From positions 1 through 8,985 of the forward strand of contig JAKZUA010000235.1 in assembly GCA_047516825.1 (NCBI GenBank): a DNA stretch of 8,985 nucleotides, written 5' to 3'. The translations under genes were made by a program, and so were the position numbers. The notes below the pieces were generated by a model, which was not told the origin of the DNA, did not search any database, and saw nothing but the letters and a program-made list of their open reading frames with translations. Below, piece by piece: positions 1 to 6,979 of this stretch. This stretch comes from JADFQT01 sp047516825. GTDB taxonomy: Bacteria; Chloroflexota; Dehalococcoidia; Lucifugimonadales; UBA3495. Position 1 is the stretch's first letter. Each line of letters starts with the position of its first letter.

Positions 1-774
1 CAGCAGAACCAGGACAGTCCCTTTCGGGTCGGGGTGCTGAATATCCTGGCCGGGCACTCCGGGCCGGAGACGGCAGCCGATGCTCGTACCCACTTCGGCA
101 TATTTTCACCCCAGGTGTGGAAGCTGTTCCCGCGAGGGCAGGCGATAACCCTCAGTTTCTGGGATTACAATGATGTGGCTCCCGGCTATTTCGCCGCGGC
201 GTCCATCGCCGCCCGGGACCCCAAGGTCGGCGTCCTAGTGCTTGAGGTGGCGCGACCCGACTTTCCGGTGGCCGACCGCTCGACCTTCGCCGACTCGGAT
301 CTCATGGCGGCGGCCAAGGGCTTCTACGTGATTAGGGATTTTGACGCCGGCCAGCCGAAGCAGGGATACGTGCTGGTCCAGGGCTCTTCTTCTACGGTCA
401 ACTTGGTCTCGGTTTTGCCTCGCTTGGAGCAAGATGGGCTCAACATTAAAGTAGTCGCGGCCATCAGTGACGAGCTTTTCCAGCGCCAGCCGGAAGCCTA
501 CCGAAACACGGTGCTGCCCCCGGAAGCGTTACTCGACCTGATGGTGGTCAGTACCGGCACGCGGCGGGTCTGGCCCGCGCAAAACCTCGGCCCCCTGACC
601 GACGAGTATTCCCTAACCTCCGACTGGCACAACGAGTGGCTAACCGGTGGAACCGAGGGCGATGTCATTGCCGAAGCCCATCTGGACCGGGAGTCTATTT
701 TTAGCGGAGTTCGGCGCTTCGCTCTGGACCACGAAAGCCGCATTTCCCGTCAGAGACGTATGCTGGGAGGATAG
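1..774 (+). CDS. Transketolase-like protein, C-terminal part (5' end outside window)
   Basis: The reading frame is open from base 1 to the TAG at 772-774, so the start lies upstream of the window; 257 residues are visible. They match the end of the pyrimidine-binding domain and the C-terminal domain of transketolase-type thiamine-diphosphate enzymes. The segment ending in FPVADRS corresponds to the usual N-L-P-V-L-D-R-S region. SDELFQRQPEAYRNTVLPPE corresponds to the typical S-x-E-L-F-x-x-Q-x-x-x-Y-x-x-x-V-L-P element. Family members move two-carbon ketol units between sugar phosphates in the cytoplasm. The extreme C-terminus is unusual: the common G-I-D-R-F-G-x-S element is absent and replaced by a Trp/His-rich stretch (SDWHNEWLTGG), so a side-branch transketolase or related E1-type enzyme is possible. 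The next gene begins 45 bases downstream on the same strand, which allows co-transcription. The family call is firm; the substrate is unknown. Confidence 0.83.
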   Translation, partial: QQNQDSPFRVGVLNILAGHSGPETAADARTHFGIFSPQVWKLFPRGQAITLSFWDYNDVAPGYFAAASIAARDPKVGVLVLEVARPDFPVADRSTFADSDLMAAAKGFYVIRDFDAGQPKQGYVLVQGSSSTVNLVSVLPRLEQDGLNIKVVAAISDELFQRQPEAYRNTVLPPEALLDLMVVSTGTRRVWPAQNLGPLTDEYSLTSDWHNEWLTGGTEGDVIAEAHLDRESIFSGVRRFALDHESRISRQRRMLGG

Positions 775-819
775 TTCGCCAGGCTTGGGGAGCAGCGCAA
801 TTGGTATAGAGGTGTCAAG

Positions 820-1608
820 ATGAAGTTAGCCAGATTTCGGGTTGACGGCTGGGAAAGCTACGGCGTGGTGGAGGGAGACCGGGTTCGGGTAATCCAGGGC
901 AGCATTTACGGAGAATTCAGCGTGACCGAGGCTTCCTATCCCTTGGACCGGGTAAAGCTGCTGCCGCCCACCCAGCCGACCAGTTTTTGGGCCGTGGGAC
1001 TCAACTACGCCGCCCACGTCGCCCACCAGGAGGGCGCCCTGGACGCGGAAAGGATCCGGCGGGACTCGGCAGTTTTTCGGCCCTGGCAGAAGGGCGTGGG
1101 CTGCCTTATCGGCCACGAAGATACCATAGTTTTACCCGCTGAATCGGACTACGTGCACTACGAAGGCGAGCTGGTAATCGTCATCGGCAAACCCGCTCGA
1201 CGGGTAACTCCGGAACAGGCTCCCAACTTTATCTTGGGGTATACCTGCGCCAACGACGTGAGCAGCGAGGGCTCCTGGTCCAGCGACCTTTCCATGTGGC
1301 GCCGCAAGACGTGTGATACTTTCGGGCCGGTGGGACCCTGGATCGAAACCGACGTGGAGCCCCATTCGCTGGACATCATCACCCGTCTGAACGGCCATGA
1401 GGCTGACCGGGGCAGCACTTCCGGCATGACCTACGACTGCTACGCCACCGTGAGCGGCATTAGCCAGTTCATCACGCTGAGTCCCGGCGACATCATATTG
1501 ACCGGCGCCCCCGGAGCGGTGGAGCAGTTGCACCCGGGAGATGTGGTCGAGGTTGAGATACCCGAAATTGGGACCCTGCGCAATCAGGTGGCCGCCGAAT
1601 CCCCTTGA
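820..1608 (+). CDS. Fumarylacetoacetate hydrolase (FAH) family protein
   Basis: This 262-residue protein has the standard FAH-fold layout. A short N-terminal domain (about 1-50) is followed by the catalytic domain beginning with W-A-V-G-L-N-Y at 57-63. The metal-binding E-x-E is at E115 and E117 (YEGELVIVIG), and a further candidate metal ligand D145 sits in CANDVSS. The conserved K-x-x-D-x-F-x-P-x-G-P box starts at K162, and a TLSPGDIILTGAPGAV loop lies near the C-terminus. Relatives cleave or decarboxylate 2-oxo or diketo acids (2-hydroxyhepta-2,4-diene-1,7-dioate isomerase, acylpyruvase, oxaloacetate decarboxylase types) using Mg or Mn. The exact substrate cannot be read from sequence. The ATG at 820 is supported by an AGAGGTG Shine-Dalgarno at 808-814. 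It ends in TGA with a second in-frame TGA at 1624-1626, so UGA is a genuine stop in this genome. It lies 45 bases after the transketolase-like gene and may be in its operon. Confidence 0.9.
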   Translation: MKLARFRVDGWESYGVVEGDRVRVIQGSIYGEFSVTEASYPLDRVKLLPPTQPTSFWAVGLNYAAHVAHQEGALDAERIRRDSAVFRPWQKGVGCLIGHEDTIVLPAESDYVHYEGELVIVIGKPARRVTPEQAPNFILGYTCANDVSSEGSWSSDLSMWRRKTCDTFGPVGPWIETDVEPHSLDIITRLNGHEADRGSTSGMTYDCYATVSGISQFITLSPGDIILTGAPGAVEQLHPGDVVEVEIPEIGTLRNQVAAESP

Positions 1609-2013
1609 GCCTGGGCCGGTGGGTGATACCAGCCTTGCCAGCCTACTTCCTGGGATCTGCTTCCTGACGATTTAGCTACAGCTATTGTCCCGTCAGTCTT
1701 GGCCCTTTCACGCCAGCATTCAAACTCCTAGCTCCACCCGGCCTACCTACTGATCCTGGATGAAACTTCTAAACTTGTAAGATCCAAAACCCTCTCAGTC
1801 CCCCTTTTTGAAAGAGGGATATAAGGGGTTTTACCCGAGCGGGGCCGTCTCCAAGCGGTTTTAGCTCTTGACTCAAGGTTCAGTCGAACCCGAACCGGAA
1901 TAGCCACTCGCGTTGAGACCTTCAAATTTCCTTCAATATCTCCCTGTATATTATTATCAGTGATGATCACCACAGTCTAACCCTGAAGAATCTTAGAAAG
2001 GAGACTTGAAGAA
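1609..2013 (+). other. Non-coding stretch with a palindromic element
   Basis: No convincing gene was found in these 405 bases. The first part is mixed in composition. A palindromic element lies at 1786-1832 and is listed separately. The last 90 bases before the secreted-protein gene are AT-rich (around 1921-1957, with several TATTAT or TATATT words), the likely promoter area for that gene, although no -35 box with correct spacing stands out. The stretch ends with the AAAGGAG Shine-Dalgarno at 1997-2003, which fixes the ATG at 2014. I saw no tRNA-like cloverleaf. Confidence 0.6.
1786..1832. repeat. 47-bp palindromic repeat element
   Basis: Nested inverted repeat. The outer arms AAAACCC (1786-1792) and GGGTTTT (1826-1832) enclose an inner hairpin: CCCCCTTT (1800-1807) pairs with AAAGAGGG (1811-1818) with one C-A mismatch and a TTG loop. 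Elements of this kind (C-runs next to T-runs with the mirror half downstream) are often dispersed in environmental bacterial genomes. Only one copy is in the window, so repetitiveness is inferred from type. It could also act as a terminator for the FAH-family gene, but it starts 178 bases after that stop codon. Confidence 0.6.
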
Positions 2014-2805
2014 ATGAATAAGCGCAGATACTTCCTGCCCCTGGCGGTTGGCGTTCTTACTGTCGCCGTAACTGGCGGGGTAATATTCGCCCAAACCAGC
2101 AATTCCCAGGAAAGCATAAACAGCCAAATCGGAACCTCTCCCCAGGGTCTTTCCCGACAGATCAGCTCATTTAACCAGGAGCAGTCCGGCCGGATAGACC
2201 TCTCCCACGGCGATGTTCCCAGTCAGACCATAGCCGCCAGAGTGGCGGCAATCCTGGAAATCGAGGAAGAGGCCCTGCAAGATGCCTTCGACCAAGCCCT
2301 TAAGGAGAAGCAGGATGACTCCCTGGCATACCGGCTGGAACACCTGGTAGAAAATGAAAAGCTCACCCAGGCAGAGGCGGATCAGATTGTGGAATGGTTC
2401 CTCGACCGCCCCGACGCCGCGGCCAAACTCCACCGCGCACTGCTGTGGGGAGGTGAGGCAGTGGAACGCAGGCTAAACCACCTGGTGGAGGGCGGCGTAA
2501 TTTCCCAGAAAGAGGCCGATGCAGTTCTGGCATGGCATGGTGAAATGCCCCAGGCGTTAAAAGACCTGATGGCCCAGAGAATGCACCGGTCGCCGGATTC
2601 CAAGTCCCAGGGACGGGTCAGGCCGTCGCAGCGATTCCAGGGACAGGACATGGATCGTTCGAGGCCTGAGAGTCGGCGGGTCGACCGGGAAGGGTTTACG
2701 GAGCGGGATATCCGGCGGCCCGGCGCCAGGTCCGAGAGGCGGAACAATATGCCGGAAGCTGCAATAGAGGGCGCCGGCGGCCTGGACCAGGCTGGCCTGC
2801 CCTAG
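2014..2805 (+). CDS. Secreted protein with duplicated short helical motif (DUF2680-like), basic C-terminal tail
   Basis: A protein of 263 residues. It begins with an MNKRR basic end and a hydrophobic stretch to about residue 26 ending in FAQ, which is a signal peptide or single anchor, so the rest should be outside the membrane. Residues 107-133 (RLEHLVENEKLTQAEADQI onward) and 153-179 (RLNHLVEGGVISQKEADAV onward) are two copies of the same motif, 46 residues apart. The pattern R-L-x-H-L-V-E-x-x-x-x-x-Q-x-E-A-D is of the type seen in DUF2680/YckD-like exported proteins, whose function is unknown. From about 190 the protein is rich in Arg, Ser, Gln and Asp and looks disordered. A strong Shine-Dalgarno (AAAGGAG, 1997-2003) supports the start. 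It lies 144 bases before a response regulator and kinase on the same strand, so it may be a periplasmic accessory or target of that system; this is inference from position only. Confidence 0.85.
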   Translation: MNKRRYFLPLAVGVLTVAVTGGVIFAQTSNSQESINSQIGTSPQGLSRQISSFNQEQSGRIDLSHGDVPSQTIAARVAAILEIEEEALQDAFDQALKEKQDDSLAYRLEHLVENEKLTQAEADQIVEWFLDRPDAAAKLHRALLWGGEAVERRLNHLVEGGVISQKEADAVLAWHGEMPQALKDLMAQRMHRSPDSKSQGRVRPSQRFQGQDMDRSRPESRRVDREGFTERDIRRPGARSERRNNMPEAAIEGAGGLDQAGLP

Positions 2806-2872
2806 CAGCCCTACGACCAACAACTCAAAGCCACCTCTGCTTAAAAGTCGCGTTAAAGTTCCGGTTGATTCA

Positions 2873-2900
2873 GTAGGGGCGCACCGCCGTGCGCCCCTAC
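2873..2900. repeat. Perfect 12-bp palindrome with 4-base loop
   Basis: GTAGGGGCGCAC (2873-2884) and GTGCGCCCCTAC (2889-2900) are perfect inverted copies around a CGCC loop. The GTAGGGGCG...CGCCCCTAC type is a dispersed palindromic repeat in many unrelated bacterial genomes. It sits between the secreted-protein gene and the response regulator. No T-run follows it on either strand, so an intrinsic terminator is unlikely; an effect on mRNA stability or processing is possible. Confidence 0.8.
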
Positions 2901-2949
2901 AATGTCTAAAATACCCACCCTACATATGGAAATGAAATAAGGAGCTGAA

Positions 2950-3639
2950 ATGCCCAGCACCGTTTTGATTGTTGAAGACGACCCTCATGCCTTGGAACTG
3001 GTCCGTCTTTATCTGGATCAGGACGGTCACCAGGTGCTGGTAGCCTCGGATGGGATAGAGGGTCTGCGACTGGCTCGGGATGCGGCTCCCGACCTGATCG
3101 TGCTGGACCTGATGCTCCCCGGCATCGACGGCACCGAAGTTTGCCGCCAGGTACAGCAGGAATCGAATGTGCCCATCATCATGGTTACGGCCCGGGTTGA
3201 GGAGGAAGACCGCTTGACCGGCCTGGAGATGGGTGCCGATGATTATATAACCAAGCCCTTCAGTCCCCGGGAATTAGCCGCTCGGGTACGGGTTGTGCTG
3301 CGCCGGACGGCCCGGGAGCAATCGGAGCGAACCCAGGATGAATTGAAGCAAGGCCCCTTCACCGTAAATATCCCCCATGGAACAGTCCACCGCGACTCCA
3401 CAGCTATTCGACTGACTCCCACCGAATTTCGCCTGTTGGTCCTTTTGATGGGGGACCCTGGCCGTATATTCTCCAGGGAACTGATCATCGACCGGGTATT
3501 CGGCTACGATTTTGACGGATTCGACCGTACCGTCGATGCCCACGTATCCAGCCTGCGGCGCAAGGTGGATTCAACGCCAGGGGAGCTTCGATTTATCCAT
3601 ACCGTCTACGGGTTGGGCTATAAGTTTGGCGATGCCTAG
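2950..3639 (+). CDS. OmpR/PhoB-family DNA-binding response regulator
   Basis: A 229-residue two-domain regulator, the usual length for the family. The receiver domain (about 4-115) has the acidic pair D10-D11, the phospho-acceptor D53 (VLDLMLPGIDG), the switch threonine T80 (IIMVTAR) and K102 (YITKPF). The C-terminal winged helix (about 133-228) has the characteristic LTPTEFRLL stretch, R-T-V-D-A-H-V-S-S-L-R-R-K in the recognition region and the terminal TVYGLGYKF. It should be phosphorylated by the adjacent kinase and bind promoter DNA as a dimer. The start is set by GGAG at 2941-2944, five bases before the ATG. The last 8 bases overlap the kinase start, so the two are translationally coupled. 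The receiver and output domains look intact although the partner kinase is broken. Confidence 0.97.
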   Translation: MPSTVLIVEDDPHALELVRLYLDQDGHQVLVASDGIEGLRLARDAAPDLIVLDLMLPGIDGTEVCRQVQQESNVPIIMVTARVEEEDRLTGLEMGADDYITKPFSPRELAARVRVVLRRTAREQSERTQDELKQGPFTVNIPHGTVHRDSTAIRLTPTEFRLLVLLMGDPGRIFSRELIIDRVFGYDFDGFDRTVDAHVSSLRRKVDSTPGELRFIHTVYGLGYKFGDA

Positions 3640-5011
3640 CCGGTTTTTCAGCATTCAATTCCGTCTAGTGCTGGGCTTTGCTCTGGTACTGGGGTTGGCC
3701 CTTTTCGGCGTAAGCTGGTATGTGGGATCGGTCGCTCAGAACGAAGTGGAGCGCTTCGAACGCCGCGACCAGCAGATCCGAGCCGAACGGGTCCAGAGAC
3801 TGCTCGCCCGGCATTACTTCCGGAACCGGGGATGGGATAACCTTCAGGGAACGGTGGAACAGGCTGCTTCTACAACCGGCCGCCGAATAATAGTCGAGAA
3901 CGCGGAGGGGGCTTTGGTTGCGGATTCCCATCCGGATTCGGATGAGGCTTTCACCGGCGACGAAGCGAGGAGTCAGACCATTCCAATAGCGGTCAATGGG
4001 CGGCTTCTGGGCCAGGTAACACTAATTCCGGTCGAGTCCACGGGAACTATACGAGAACCCGCAATTAGCCGTTTCGCCTCCACCGTAGACCGGGCTCTGC
4101 TCCTAACCGGTCTGGCCGCCGGCGCATTGGGAGTCTTGCTGGTTTGGCTGATGTTGCGGCGAGTGCTGTCCCCGGTCCGTACCCTGGGCGCCGCCGCTCA
4201 AAAGCTGGGACAGGGCGACCTGGCCCAAAGGGTCCCCGCCTCAGTCCCGGATGAACTGGGCCAGTTGGCCCACACCTTCAACACCATGGCGGCAAACCTG
4301 CAGGAAGCCGAAATAAGGCGAAGGAACCTGGTGGCCGACGTAGCCCACGAGCTGCGGACTCCCCTTTCCAACATCCAGGGTTACCTGGAGGCGGTGAAAG
4401 ACGGATTGCTTCAGCCTAACTCAGCCACCATCGACATCATCCACCAGCAGGTCCTGCACCTGGTCAGCCTGGTGGAAGACCTGCGGGTGCTGGCACTGGC
4501 GGAGTCCGGCTCATTGACACTGGACTACCAGTCGGTGGCGCCTAGAGAGCTACTGGAACAGACTGCGGAGGCCTTCCGGGCCCGGGCCGGCGCCAAGGGT
4601 GTGGAGTTGGTACTGGACCTGCCGCGACAGCTCCCAACAGTAGAGATGGACCGAACCCGGGTGACCCAGGTGGTGGGGAACCTGCTGGAGAACGCCATCT
4701 TGCACAGCCAGGAGGGGAGCGTGGTGACCATTTCGGCGCGGGCGCCGTATCCCGGGACGCTACGCTTAGCGGTGGCGGACCAGGGCCGGGGCATTGAGCC
4801 GGAGGAATTACCTCAAATCTTCGACCGTTTCTACCGGGTTGATCCTTCCCGGGCTCGCGCCACCTGAGGCAGCGGGTTGGGGCTAACCATCGCCAAGCAG
4901 TTGGTGGAGGCTCACCAAGGGAATATTGGAGTAGAAAGCCAGGCAGGTAAGGGCAGCTGCTTCTACGTAGAGCTGCCCCTCTCTCCAGGGCTCAACGGCG
5001 CGGGCCGCTAG
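3632..5011 (+). pseudogene. HAMP-type sensor histidine kinase, interrupted by in-frame TGA at codon 412
   Basis: Membrane sensor kinase paired with the upstream regulator; the ATG at 3632 overlaps the regulator stop. Read through, it would be 459 residues. Parts in order: membrane segment about 12-31, extracytoplasmic sensor region 32-154, second membrane segment 155-175, HAMP about 176-228, HisKA with phospho-acceptor H239 (AHELRTPL), N box with N350 and N354 (NLLENA), G1 box with D383 (ADQGRGIE), and F box about 398-405 (FDRFYRVD). TGA at 4865-4867 then replaces the first Gly of the canonical T-G-G-S-G-L-G-L G2 box. The same frame continues perfectly (GSGLGLTIAKQLVEAHQG onward) to TAG at 5009-5011. 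GGA to TGA is a single base change. The 411-residue product lacks the G2 box and final strands and should bind ATP poorly. A recent nonsense mutation or a sequencing or assembly error is most likely. No Shine-Dalgarno precedes the start, consistent with coupling to the regulator. Confidence 0.92.
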
Positions 5012-5017
5012 CCGCTT

Positions 5018-5527
5018 TTAGGCTACCGGGCTGAACTTGGTGCTGTATTCCGGAATCTTGGACCAGCTGGGACTCTCGGCATGATGGGTTAGCTCCAGCT
5101 TGTTCCCAGCTGAATCCTCCAGGCCCAACGGGTGGTGCACCAGTTCGATCATGTTCCCGTCCGGGTCATGAACGTAGGTATAATGGCCCCCACTGTAATC
5201 CCGGCGGCCCCAAGAAGAACCGGCATCCTCCTCGCGCCTGCTCCCCGGGGTGCGGGTATAGCTGACCCCGGAGCTGTCCAAGTGGGCAATCATTTCGTCC
5301 CAGTCGTCGATTTCCACGGCGAAATGCACCGAAGCAGCCAGCACCGGATTTTTGGCGTCGGTGGTATGAATCTCCCCATTGCCGATGCGGAGCTGCAGCT
5401 GTCTCTTATTGGCTTCCGGACCCCGGTCGTTGAATTCGGCTCCCAACACCTGCTCATACCATTGCCTGGTTCGATCGCGGTCGGTGATCTGGATATTGAT
5501 ATGTTGAATTACCGTGACTCTGGACAT
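5018..5527 (-). CDS. VOC (glyoxalase/bleomycin-resistance fold) family protein
   Basis: A 169-residue protein with the paired beta-alpha-beta-beta-beta modules of the vicinal-oxygen-chelate superfamily. The first module begins at IQHINIQITDRDRTRQWYEQ (7-26) and the second near VHFAVEIDDWDEMI (67-80). It finishes with the classic YVHDPDGNMIELVHHP (118-133). Candidate metal ligands are H9, H68 and E128, with E52 and H54 nearby. The family includes glyoxalase I, dioxygenases, epimerases and fosfomycin-type resistance enzymes; the reaction here cannot be assigned. The ATG at 5527 has a strong ACCTCC complement (GGAGGT on the coding strand, plus positions 5534-5539) six bases away. The gene converges on the kinase with six bases between the stop codons, and is divergent from the small HTH gene across 277 bases that must hold both promoters. 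Confidence 0.9.
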   Translation of the reverse strand: MSRVTVIQHINIQITDRDRTRQWYEQVLGAEFNDRGPEANKRQLQLRIGNGEIHTTDAKNPVLAASVHFAVEIDDWDEMIAHLDSSGVSYTRTPGSRREEDAGSSWGRRDYSGGHYTYVHDPDGNMIELVHHPLGLEDSAGNKLELTHHAESPSWSKIPEYSTKFSPVA

Positions 5528-5804
5528 GCCCTTACCTCCGGAAAAATTATCAAGTTCGCCGGAACCGGACCCGATGTAGCCCGAAATAGTGTAGTTTCAA
5601 GATAAACTCTTCGCCGGAGATAAGTCAACCGAAATGGGAATTTGCCGGCAATCCTCCCCGCAGAGAGAGGAGCTTGGCGGGGGCTGGAAATTGGCGAGAA
5701 TACACCCCAGTTTCCAGGCCAATGCTCGCCCTGGACCTGTATGATAGACTCTGCGATACAGCCGCTCCGGCAATGCCCGGGGCAGTCTTACTGGAGAATA
5801 GACA

Positions 5805-6041
5805 ATGTCATTCCAGCGGGTACGGCGCACCAAATTGATGCGACAGGTGGAAGAGAAGTTCCAGCGGCCCCTGGAAACTCTGGTCCCGGAGCTGGTGAAC
5901 CAGCACGGCCTGAGCCATGCCGCCGATGAGCTGGGTGTTAGCCCGGCCACCTTGGGATATTGGATGTTGAAGATGGGCATTCGTTACCGGCGGGTGGCCC
6001 TAACGTCGGATGAAACTATTGAAGTGAAACGGCCGGGCTAA
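5805..6041 (+). CDS. Small helix-turn-helix protein
   Basis: A 78-residue protein. Residues 23-60 read as a compact homeodomain-like or Fis-like HTH: a first helix (LETLVPELVNQHG), a second helix with AADELGV (39-45) and a recognition helix SPATLGYWMLKMGI (46-59). The A-A-x-x-L-G-V-S-x-x-T-L pattern is typical of DNA-binding helices. The N-terminus is basic (RVRRTK), and the C-terminal 18 residues look unstructured. GGAG at 5793-5796, eight bases before the ATG, supports the start. It could be a small transcription factor or a remnant of a larger regulator. It is divergent from the VOC gene, an arrangement often seen when a regulator controls its neighbour, but nothing directly shows that here. 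TATGAT at 5740-5745 may be its -10 box; no matching -35 is visible. It ends at TAA 6039-6041, followed at once by a hairpin. Confidence 0.75.
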   Translation: MSFQRVRRTKLMRQVEEKFQRPLETLVPELVNQHGLSHAADELGVSPATLGYWMLKMGIRYRRVALTSDETIEVKRPG

Positions 6042-6043
6042 CA

Positions 6044-6061
6044 CGGCAGGACCCCCTGCCG
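6044..6061 (+). terminator. Hairpin just after the HTH gene
   Basis: CGGCAGG (6044-6050) pairs perfectly with CCTGCCG (6055-6061) around ACCC, three bases after the HTH stop codon. No U-run follows, so it is not a standard intrinsic terminator by itself. It may protect the 3' end of the message or work together with the hairpins at 6145-6190. Confidence 0.35.
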
Positions 6062-6144
6062 GACCTTACGCCGGACCACGGGCACCCTGGGTTCCTCGGA
6101 CTTCCAACCCTTGAAGAAATGTTGGGAGTCTTTTCTTTTCCTAC

Positions 6145-6190
6145 CCTGAGGCCTCTAAGAGCCCTCAGGCCAACAAATCTAGGCCTTTTC
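6145..6190 (+). terminator. Overlapping hairpins ending in a T-run, candidate terminator
   Basis: A long hairpin is formed by CCTGAGG (6145-6151) and CCTCAGG (6163-6169), with an inner CTC/GAG pair and one C-C mismatch. Its right arm overlaps the left arm of a second hairpin: AGGCC (6167-6171) pairs with GGCCT (6182-6186), followed by TTTC. The two are mutually exclusive. The second has the form of a weak intrinsic terminator for plus-strand transcription from the HTH gene, about 100 bases after its stop. No coding sequence was found between 6042 and 6303. Confidence 0.4.
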
Positions 6191-6303
6191 TAATAATGCG
6201 CGTCCCGACTCATCCACCTGGCAACCGAGGGATTATCGATCCCGAAGAGACACCGCAGCCATGGTGCATCCTGCGGGTTGGAGAGGGAGGAACTTTGATG
6301 CCA

Positions 6304-6759
6304 TTAGAGTCGGTGCCAACCTAGATACCGGTAGGCCCAAAGTCCAGTTACCTTGGACCCGGCTCCACCCAAGAAGGCGCCCCATGTATCCCAAAGCAGG
6401 TCTTCCCAAGAAGGGCTGCGACTGGGAACCGTCCCCTGGTACAGCTCGGTCGCCGATCCCCAAAGGAAGCCGATTACCACGACTATCGCCAGGCTGGATA
6501 GCCACCCGGAGGAACGTTCCAGAGTGGCCAGGGTAAGCATAGTTAAAAGCCCCAAAACAGCGAACAGAAAAAGGTGGGCGAGGACGGGAACCCACCAGGG
6601 TGGCGCATCGGGAGAGGGAGGATCGGAGGAGCCCAGGAACCAGAGGGTTACCGCCATCCAGCCCAGAGTGGCGGATATAGACAGCGCCTGAGCCCAGGGG
6701 CAGAGGGACCCCTCTTTGCCGGCCAACCCCGCCAGAATCCGGCCAGCCCGCACCCTCAT
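6304..6759 (-). CDS. VanZ-like family membrane protein
   Basis: A 151-residue integral membrane protein with four hydrophobic segments, at about 25-43, 56-79, 87-103 and 121-145. The VanZ-type signature residues are present in order: H62 (AHLFLF), E105 and Q108 (ATELYQG), R114 after a Pro (VPSRSPS), D120 (WEDLLWDTWG) and G127. An Asp replaces the Asn usual before the last conserved Gly. VanZ of Enterococcus gives low-level teicoplanin resistance, but most homologues are uncharacterised membrane proteins, so resistance should not be assumed. An in-frame TAG lies only four codons upstream of the ATG at 6759, so the start is this codon or the GTG two codons later. The Shine-Dalgarno is weak. It is the last gene of the minus-strand block. 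A 6-bp hairpin (6253-6258 with 6271-6276) followed by a pyrimidine run on the minus strand might end its transcript. Confidence 0.8.
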   Translation of the reverse strand: MRVRAGRILAGLAGKEGSLCPWAQALSISATLGWMAVTLWFLGSSDPPSPDAPPWWVPVLAHLFLFAVLGLLTMLTLATLERSSGWLSSLAIVVVIGFLWGSATELYQGTVPSRSPSWEDLLWDTWGAFLGGAGSKVTGLWAYRYLGWHRL

Positions 6760-6904
6760 TAAAGAATTCTAACACCAGATGATGGAAAGCCCCCATTTGC
6801 CAGGAATTCAAATGCCGGGGGTTCCAGCGGAATCTTCCGGGCCGTTTCGGTCAAGAGATCCAGCGGTTGGCCAATCCTGTCCCGGACCGGAGGGAAAATG
6901 TTAA

Positions 6905-6931
6905 CGGGCTCCGGCAAATGCTGGGAGCCCG
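6905..6931 (-). terminator. Candidate intrinsic terminator after the Pro-rich protein gene
   Basis: CGGGCTCC (6905-6912) pairs perfectly with GGAGCCCG (6924-6931), with three further possible pairs inside. On the minus strand the stem is followed by TTAACATTTT, a partial U-tract. It lies 49 bases beyond the stop codon of the 6980-7792 gene and upstream of the VanZ-like gene, which would then need its own promoter or read-through. Confidence 0.45.
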
Positions 6932-6979
6932 TATCCGTCGTCGATTTGAGGTTGCCGGGTTGAAAGGTATCACATGAAG

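Noticed and set aside
3512..3631. Longer kinase start at 3512 inside the regulator gene
   Set aside because: It adds 40 residues that lie out of frame within the regulator winged helix and precede a normal membrane-kinase N-terminus. The overlap start at 3632 is the standard arrangement.
4865..4867. UGA read as glycine (alternative genetic code) in the kinase
   Set aside because: The FAH-family gene ends properly at TGA 1606-1608 with another in-frame TGA 15 bases on, and no other gene here contains an internal TGA. A single changed codon does not support a genome-wide code change.
4865..4918. Selenocysteine insertion, with a hairpin (TTGGTG 4901-4906 with CACCAA 4913-4918) downstream of the TGA
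   Set aside because: The residue replaced is a structural Gly of the G2 box, not a redox Cys position, and a 6-bp stem is common by chance.
5009..5025. Bidirectional terminator between the kinase and VOC genes (TAGCC/GGCTA)
   Set aside because: The 5-bp stem has a 7-base loop and no clear T-run on either strand.
6233..6811. Longer minus-strand ORF of 192 residues overlapping the VanZ-like gene
   Set aside because: It is a different frame of the same strand; its translation lacks membrane-segment order and motifs, whereas the 151-residue frame matches the VanZ pattern.
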